A DNA stretch of 64,000 nucleotides from Bacillota bacterium (GTDB lineage Bacteria; Bacillota; Clostridia; Lachnospirales; Lachnospiraceae), in NCBI GenBank assembly GCA_023411555.1, contig JAEYOQ010000062.1:1-64000 (forward strand). Reading direction: 5' to 3'. Below the pieces are notes generated by a model, which saw nothing but the letters and a program-made list of their open reading frames with translations, did not search any database and had not been told where the DNA came from. This document shows positions 59,508 through 64,000 of this stretch, in pieces. Both the position numbers and the translations under genes were made by a program. Within the stretch, counting starts at the first letter, position 1; every line of letters begins with the position of its first letter.

Positions 59508-60482
59508 TTATCCCCCGATGGAGCCTAGGTAACGTTTCTCATCCTTATCTGTCCCCATCTCATAAAAATGATGACCACAAGGCTTATGATATACCTCGTC
59601 TAGAATTAGTTGCTCCAGCATATCTTCGGACGTACCCTGGCGTAACAGGTCCTTCAGATTTAAGCTTCCTCCATATTGAAGGCAGGTCTTGAGAAGTCCT
59701 TCTGAGGTCAGACGAATCCGATTACAGTCAGAGCAGAATTTATGAGAGACTGCGCTGATAAAACCGATTTTACCTACAAAGCCTTCTAACTTGTAGTACT
59801 TTGCAGGACCGTTTCCATAGGCCTTTGTCACCGGAAGCAGCTTTCCATGAGCTTTCTCCAGAATACCCTTGATGTCCTCCTCATTATATGGCTGATGATT
59901 AACACCATAACCAATCGGCATCATTTCGATAAATCTTACTGCTAGTCTTTCCTCTCTTGCAAGATCTGCTATCCTGAGAATATTCTCCTCACTGTTATCG
60001 ATTGGTACCGTATTTATCTTTACATCAATCTCCGGATAGCTTAATGCTTCGCGGATTCCATCCCACACCTGATCATAAAAATTTCTTTTTGTAATCTTCC
60101 GGAAACACTCTGGGTCTCTGGTATCTAGGCTGACATTAATTGAGGTGATTCCCGCTTTTGCAAGCTCCTGCAACTGATCCTTTAGTAGAACCCCATTAGT
60201 CGTCAAGGTAACCTGCTCGATCTGGGGAATACGATAAAGGCCACGGACGATATCTGCCAGATCCTCCCTGAGTAGAGGCTCTCCTCCCGTTAGCTTCACT
60301 TTCCTAATCCCGTTCCTTGCCATAACTCTTGTGATGGCTAATATTTCCTCGCAGGTCATCAGCTGTTCCGGCTTCAGGAAATCCTTTGTCGTCTCCGGCA
60401 TACAGTAGCAGCAACGCAGATTACAGTGATCGGTCAATGAAATTCTGATATAATCAATCCTACGATTAAGCTTATCCAGCAT
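59508..60482 (-). CDS. moaA: GTP 3',8-cyclase, molybdopterin synthesis
   Basis: A radical SAM enzyme turning GTP into the precursor of cyclic pyranopterin. N-terminal cluster motif CNLRCCYCMPE near 20-30, GGEPLLREDL near 73. A C-terminal cluster has HKFCSDCNRIRLT and CLQYGGS near 255-285. It ends in Gly-Gly (SIGG), important in MoaA. At 324 residues it is the usual length. It acts with moaC nearby. Confidence 0.95.
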   Translation of the reverse strand: MLDKLNRRIDYIRISLTDHCNLRCCYCMPETTKDFLKPEQLMTCEEILAITRVMARNGIRKVKLTGGEPLLREDLADIVRGLYRIPQIEQVTLTTNGVLLKDQLQELAKAGITSINVSLDTRDPECFRKITKRNFYDQVWDGIREALSYPEIDVKINTVPIDNSEENILRIADLAREERLAVRFIEMMPIGYGVNHQPYNEEDIKGILEKAHGKLLPVTKAYGNGPAKYYKLEGFVGKIGFISAVSHKFCSDCNRIRLTSEGLLKTCLQYGGSLNLKDLLRQGTSEDMLEQLILDEVYHKPCGHHFYEMGTDKDEKRYLGSIGG

Positions 60483-60561
60483 ATATTACGCCCTTCCTTC
60501 CTGTCCTGTAACCGTATGTGTTATTTGCCTAGTTATTACCTCATTGATGATATGAATACGG

Positions 60562-61050
60562 TTATCTTGCACATTCTCCGGCCTCTCCCTTAAGAATCTC
60601 AAGGCCATGCTTTATCTCCTCTATAATATAAGTCAAACTTTCCTCAACAGCCTTAGGACTTCCGGGAAGATTAATAATCAGGGTACTCTTTCGTATGGCA
60701 GCTATCCCGCGGCTTAGCATAGCTCTCTTGGTTATCGTCATGGAATAGGCACGAATTGCCTCGGCGATTCCCGGTACCATCCTCTCCGCAATCTCAGTAG
60801 TTGCTTCCGGCGTGACATCTCTTTTTGAGAAGCCTGTACCCCCGGTCGTCAATAGCAAGTCCACTGTATTCTCATCACAAAGCTTCTTCATGGTCTCCTG
60901 AAGGAGCTCCTTCTCATCCGGAAGTATCTGATAGAAGGTTACCTCATAGCCATGCTCCTCTACTATGCTTCTGATCTTCTCACCACTGACATCAATACGG
61001 TCACCGGTGCTTCCCTTGTCACTGGCAGTAATAATTCCTACTCTAAACAA
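60562..61050 (-). CDS. MogA/MoaB-like molybdopterin protein
   Basis: 162 residues of the MoCF-binding fold. VGIITASDKGSTGDRIDVSGEK starts it, then LLLTTGGTGFSKRDVTPEATTEI near 85-107, including the GGTG loop. It binds molybdopterin for adenylylation before molybdenum insertion. It overlaps the MOSC gene by 8 bases, so coupled. Whether MogA- or MoaB-like in role is not clear. Confidence 0.87.
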   Translation of the reverse strand: MFRVGIITASDKGSTGDRIDVSGEKIRSIVEEHGYEVTFYQILPDEKELLQETMKKLCDENTVDLLLTTGGTGFSKRDVTPEATTEIAERMVPGIAEAIRAYSMTITKRAMLSRGIAAIRKSTLIINLPGSPKAVEESLTYIIEEIKHGLEILKGEAGECAR

Positions 61051-61480
61051 TTCTCATCACATCTCCTATCTTTATGGTACCTCCCTGAAGGACACGAGCA
61101 AAGACTCCCTCCCTCGGCATAATGCAATCTCCCACCTTATGATAAATCTGGCAATGACTATGACACTCCTTACCAATCTGAGTAAGCTCCAGAAGTACCT
61201 CATTGCATTGAAATCTTGTGCCTATGGGAAGCTCACGAAAATCAAAGCCCTCCACAATCAGGTTCTCACCAAAGGCACCATCCTCTACCTGGGCACCCTT
61301 GGCATTGAAGGCTTCAATCTTCTCATAAGAGATTAGGCTGACTTGCCGGTGCCAGTTGCCTGCATGTGCGTCATTTTCTATCCCGAAATCTTTAATGAAG
61401 ATTGCTTCCTTTATATTGATCTTCTGTGTACCCCTCTTCTCGCTGATACATACCGCCTTTACAATTCCCTTTTTCTCCAT
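61043..61480 (-). CDS. MOSC domain protein
   Basis: 145 residues, essentially one MOSC domain: IVKAVCISEKRGTQKINIKEAIFIKDFGIENDAHAGNWHRQVSLI opening, and LTQIGKECHSHCQIYHKVGDCIMPREGVFARVLQGG near 100-135, with the conserved Cys for sulfur transfer or molybdopterin binding. Stands among the molybdopterin genes, overlapping the mogA-like gene. Likely handles a sulfurated cofactor. Confidence 0.85.
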   Translation of the reverse strand: MEKKGIVKAVCISEKRGTQKINIKEAIFIKDFGIENDAHAGNWHRQVSLISYEKIEAFNAKGAQVEDGAFGENLIVEGFDFRELPIGTRFQCNEVLLELTQIGKECHSHCQIYHKVGDCIMPREGVFARVLQGGTIKIGDVMRIV

Positions 61481-61570
61481 GTACTTCTCCTATCAACAAC
61501 CTACACCTTATTGGTTTACAGCTATTATCAAATAATCAAGTGCGCCTTGGCATACTTGAGCACCGGCAAC

Positions 61571-62065
61571 TTATCCCTGTAGCAGGTCTGGCTTATTCAC
61601 TACATCGCCGCTCTTGCCCCCGGTCTTCTCGCTGAGATAGACCTCCGTAATCACCATCTTCTTATCAATCGCCTTACACATATCGTAGATGGTCAGTAAG
61701 GCAATATTAACACCGGTAAGTGCTTCCATCTCAACCCCTGTCTTCCCGGTAGTCTTCACAAGACAGGTTGCTACAACCTCACAGGTATCTTCTCTAAGCT
61801 CGAAATCCACGCTGCACTTCTCCAGGGCGAGGATATGGCACATGGGTATCAGCTCCGAGGTCTTCTTTGCACCCATTATCCCGGCTACTCTGGCAACACC
61901 AAGCACATCCCCCTTCTTACTGGTTCCTTCCTTAATTGCCTGAAAAACCTCCCTGCTGACACGGATAGTTCCCTTGGCAATCGCAGTACGCTTGGTAATC
62001 TCCTTATCTGATACATCCACCATGATGGCATTTCCGCTTTGATCAAAATGAGTTAAATCCTTCAT
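61571..62065 (-). CDS. moaC: Cyclic pyranopterin monophosphate synthase
   Basis: 164 residues from the ATG at 62065 (GGAGGC upstream). Motifs: MVDVSDKEITKRTAIAKGTI near 15, GAKKTSELIPMCH near 65, and TGVEMEALTGVNIALLTIYDMCKAIDKKM near 110-140. These are MoaC active-site signatures. Completes the MoaA product. Ends of the upstream gene do not overlap with this start. Confidence 0.95.
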   Translation of the reverse strand: MKDLTHFDQSGNAIMVDVSDKEITKRTAIAKGTIRVSREVFQAIKEGTSKKGDVLGVARVAGIMGAKKTSELIPMCHILALEKCSVDFELREDTCEVVATCLVKTTGKTGVEMEALTGVNIALLTIYDMCKAIDKKMVITEVYLSEKTGGKSGDVVNKPDLLQG

Positions 62066-62090
62066 AGTCTCGCCTCCTTCATATCCGCCA

Positions 62091-63110
62091 TCAGGCACCA
62101 AAGCCACAATCCGGATAAGTACACTCCGTACACTTCACACATTGTCCACCATAGGCCAGATGAATAAAGTCCTCTCGTGTAAGTCGTTCCCCAATGAGAA
62201 TACGTGGAACCACCAAATCGAAAATAGATCGCTTTGCATACATGACACATCCCGGAAGTCCCACTACCGGGATTCCCTTCACATAAGAAAGTAGAAACAT
62301 AGCTCCCGGAAGCACCGGTGCTCCATAGGTAACAAACTCCCCACCCAGGCTCTTGATTGCCGAAGGAGTCATATCATCCGGATCGACACTCATACCACCG
62401 GTGACCTCGATTAAATCAACACCCTGCTCTATATAATACTGTATTGCCTTCACGATTTCTTCCTTCTCATCACCGGTAAAAATCTGACCGATCACCTCCG
62501 AATTTGTCTCTTTAGCCTTACTTTGAAGAACAGGACCAAAGCGATCGGTGATCCGCCCCTCCTTTACCTCCGATCCGGTTGTAACGATTCCGATTCTTGT
62601 CTTGGGGAAGGCTTTCACCTCAACAATCGGCCCGGTTTGCTTACATATATTCTCAAACTCAGTTAGCTTTGCCTCGTCCACTACCAAGGGGATGACACGA
62701 CATCCACCAATCAGTTTACCTTCTTCAATCTGCTTATTACCGTGGATAGTTGCGAAGCAAATATCCTCCAGAGCATTTACCTGGTATAGTGCTTCTTTAT
62801 TAATCTTAACAACCCCGTTTACACCGGCCGTAATGTCAATTTTTCCTTCCTTCACCTCAGAAAAGGATAGGCCCTCACCGCAGGCGGCCTTTATCATACG
62901 AGCTGCAGCGTCATTTTCATGTACGAAGCCTTCCTCCAAATTCCAGACATAAATGTGCCGTTTTCCGATATCGAGAAGCTTTTCAATATCATTCTCCTCT
63001 ATAATATGCCCCTTCTTGAAAGCAACACCCTTGCGCTCTCCGGGAATAATTTCTGTGAGATCATGACATAATACCATGCCAATTGCATCCTGTACTCTTA
63101 CCTTTTCCAT
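62091..63110 (-). CDS. MoeA-like molybdopterin-binding protein with Cys-rich tail
   Basis: 339 residues from ATG at 63110 (GGAGGT). The body has the MoCF/MoeA-type fold: IGIVTTGSEVKEGRITDRFGPVLQSKA near 175 and DLIEVTGGMSVDPDDMTPSAIKSLGG near 236-262, then GAPVLPGAMFLLSY. The C-terminus is CVKCTECTYPDCGFGA, four close Cys that could bind a metal or cluster. Such proteins occur near selenium-dependent molybdenum hydroxylase genes. Confidence 0.82.
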   Translation of the reverse strand: MEKVRVQDAIGMVLCHDLTEIIPGERKGVAFKKGHIIEENDIEKLLDIGKRHIYVWNLEEGFVHENDAAARMIKAACGEGLSFSEVKEGKIDITAGVNGVVKINKEALYQVNALEDICFATIHGNKQIEEGKLIGGCRVIPLVVDEAKLTEFENICKQTGPIVEVKAFPKTRIGIVTTGSEVKEGRITDRFGPVLQSKAKETNSEVIGQIFTGDEKEEIVKAIQYYIEQGVDLIEVTGGMSVDPDDMTPSAIKSLGGEFVTYGAPVLPGAMFLLSYVKGIPVVGLPGCVMYAKRSIFDLVVPRILIGERLTREDFIHLAYGGQCVKCTECTYPDCGFGA

Positions 63111-63176
63111 TGGTACCTCCATTCAACTGCCTATCTACTGCTGCAACCTATTACTCATTATCAATATAACGTCTAT

Positions 63177-63905
63177 CTATTCTTCCTTTAGCTTTCCAAT
63201 CACACAGGGATATGGAGCCATTATATCCGCAATCTCTTCTCCAGCCTTACGAAAGCCTATATGATCCGCTTGATTAAGAAGAACCCTTACTTGACCTCTA
63301 CCGGCCAGCTGCTGTTCCAGATACCCCTTCTTAAGCATCCCTGCTATATCCATGGGTCTGATGATATGTTCCGAAGATACCTCTAATAATTCTCCGGCAA
63401 GCTCAGTACGATGACAGCATCCTGAAAGCCTTGTTCCAATTCCGGATAATCCTGCTACAAGAATTATCTTGTCTACATCATCTGGTATCACAGGTTCATG
63501 GGATGCAGGTACCTTAAGGGGCAAGCGCTTCGATCCATCTGCTTCTACCAGAACAATATCAGCGATCCGGACTAGCTCCCTTGCCTGCTCTTCCTCTAAT
63601 CCGGCAATCTTACCCGCCTCTGCAGGGCGTCCAGCAATCACAATGGATTGCCTCTTTAGAAGCTCTCTTACCTCTTCTATTGTTGTTGCTAACTCCCCAG
63701 GCTCACGAAACATACGGGTAGTCGTAGTTATGACGACCCTTAAATCCCTAGCGGCAAATTCCTCTGCCAGACGAAAAATCGTAGAGGTCTTTCCTCCTGA
63801 TCCGATTACGGCTATGCAGCCCTTTACAAAGCTGCTTAACCCCAATGCCTCCGATAAGGAAGCCGTCTCCTGCCATATGCTGTTATTCTGATACCATACT
63901 CTCAT
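63177..63905 (-). CDS. yqeC: YqeC-like accessory protein, selenium-dependent hydroxylase maturation
   Basis: 242 residues. P-loop GSGGKTSTIFRLAEE near 35, ITTTTRMFREPGE near 60, VLVEADGSKRLPLKVPASHEPVIPDDVDKII near 117-147, and VLLNQADHIGF near 208. This matches YqeC, a putative accessory protein linked to selenium-dependent molybdenum hydroxylases. It stands next to the moeA-like and moa genes. The enzyme itself is probably outside the right edge. Confidence 0.87.
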   Translation of the reverse strand: MRVWYQNNSIWQETASLSEALGLSSFVKGCIAVIGSGGKTSTIFRLAEEFAARDLRVVITTTTRMFREPGELATTIEEVRELLKRQSIVIAGRPAEAGKIAGLEEEQARELVRIADIVLVEADGSKRLPLKVPASHEPVIPDDVDKIILVAGLSGIGTRLSGCCHRTELAGELLEVSSEHIIRPMDIAGMLKKGYLEQQLAGRGQVRVLLNQADHIGFRKAGEEIADIMAPYPCVIGKLKEE

Positions 63906-63919
63906 AAACTCTCCACTCC

Positions 63920-64000
63920 GCCTATATCATATCATAAACATAAGGCCTGTTCATGATCTCTGGCTCCGATCGCAAATCTGCAAGCAAGCTTACTCTTTGC
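63920..64000. repeat. Interspersed repeat, family A, copy 2 (cut by window edge)
   Basis: The reverse complement reads GCGATCGGAGCCAGAGATC, ATGAACAGGCCTTATG and TTTATGATATGATATAGGC, matching 6232-6286. The continuing sequence GCAAAGAGTAAGCTTGC also loosely matches the left part of copy 1. Confidence 0.65.

Overview
The window reads as chromosomal DNA of an anaerobic, spore-forming member of the Clostridia, most like the Lachnospiraceae. This rests on a large Bacillus-type SRP RNA, spore maturation genes spmA/spmB, a YaaT/YaaR/HolB cluster, an Amj-type lipid II flippase, a glmS ribozyme, a Pro T-box, an S-box and an NrdG-type radical SAM activase. Base composition is moderately low in G+C, the start codons ATG and TTG both occur, and ribosome binding sites are strong. 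Nearly all long genes lie on the minus strand. No rRNA, tRNA or CRISPR array was seen.

Layout. 1-124 is the 5' end of a group IIC intron on the minus strand, placed just after the terminator of cca. At about 1.66-4.5 kb is an AT-rich insertion: an IS1595/ISXO2-type transposase followed by a GNAT acetyltransferase and a convergent small ORF. At 4.6-8.1 kb are T-box-controlled proS and an AI-2E-type permease. At 8.2-12.3 kb are a cytidylate kinase-like protein and an ABC importer operon led by a TM1266-like small protein, with a leader that looks like a riboswitch or attenuator of a class I cannot name. At 12.3-19 kb are a methyltransferase, a two-component system, S-box-controlled metK, and murA. 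At 19.5-24.3 kb is a pair of large uncharacterised proteins (TPR-AAA ATPase and cNMP-binding domain). At 24.5-32.6 kb are the SRP RNA, tadA, an NrdG-like activase, a GNAT enzyme, a DUF6128-like protein, rsmA, tatD, a free-standing FakA-like domain, amj, and a divergent XRE regulator/small protein pair. At 32.7-40.7 kb are glmS with its ribozyme, an HTH-Uma2 protein with three operator-like palindromes, an AmmeMemoRadiSam operon, spmAB and an AbrB-like regulator. At 41-49 kb is a cluster close to the Bacillus yaaO-yabC region, but with a guanylate-kinase-like gene where tmk would be. At 49.4-53.6 kb are a TA-flanked MITE, a TrpXYZ-like ABC importer and an MBL protein. At 53.8-56.6 kb are a secreted CAP/Ig-like protein and two small genes. 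At 56.8-63.9 kb are modABC, moaA, a mogA/moaB-like gene, a MOSC gene, moaC, a moeA-like gene and yqeC, which together point to molybdate uptake and molybdopterin synthesis for a selenium-dependent molybdenum hydroxylase encoded outside the window.

The intergenic spaces hold at least three families of interspersed structured repeats (called A, B and C here), plus a MITE and other hairpins. The best candidates for undescribed biology are the leader of the TM1266-ABC operon, the self-contained HTH-Uma2 locus, the TPR-AAA/cNMP pair, the IS1595-like unit with its GNAT passenger, and the intergenic repeat families. All functional statements come from reading motifs by eye; no database search was run.
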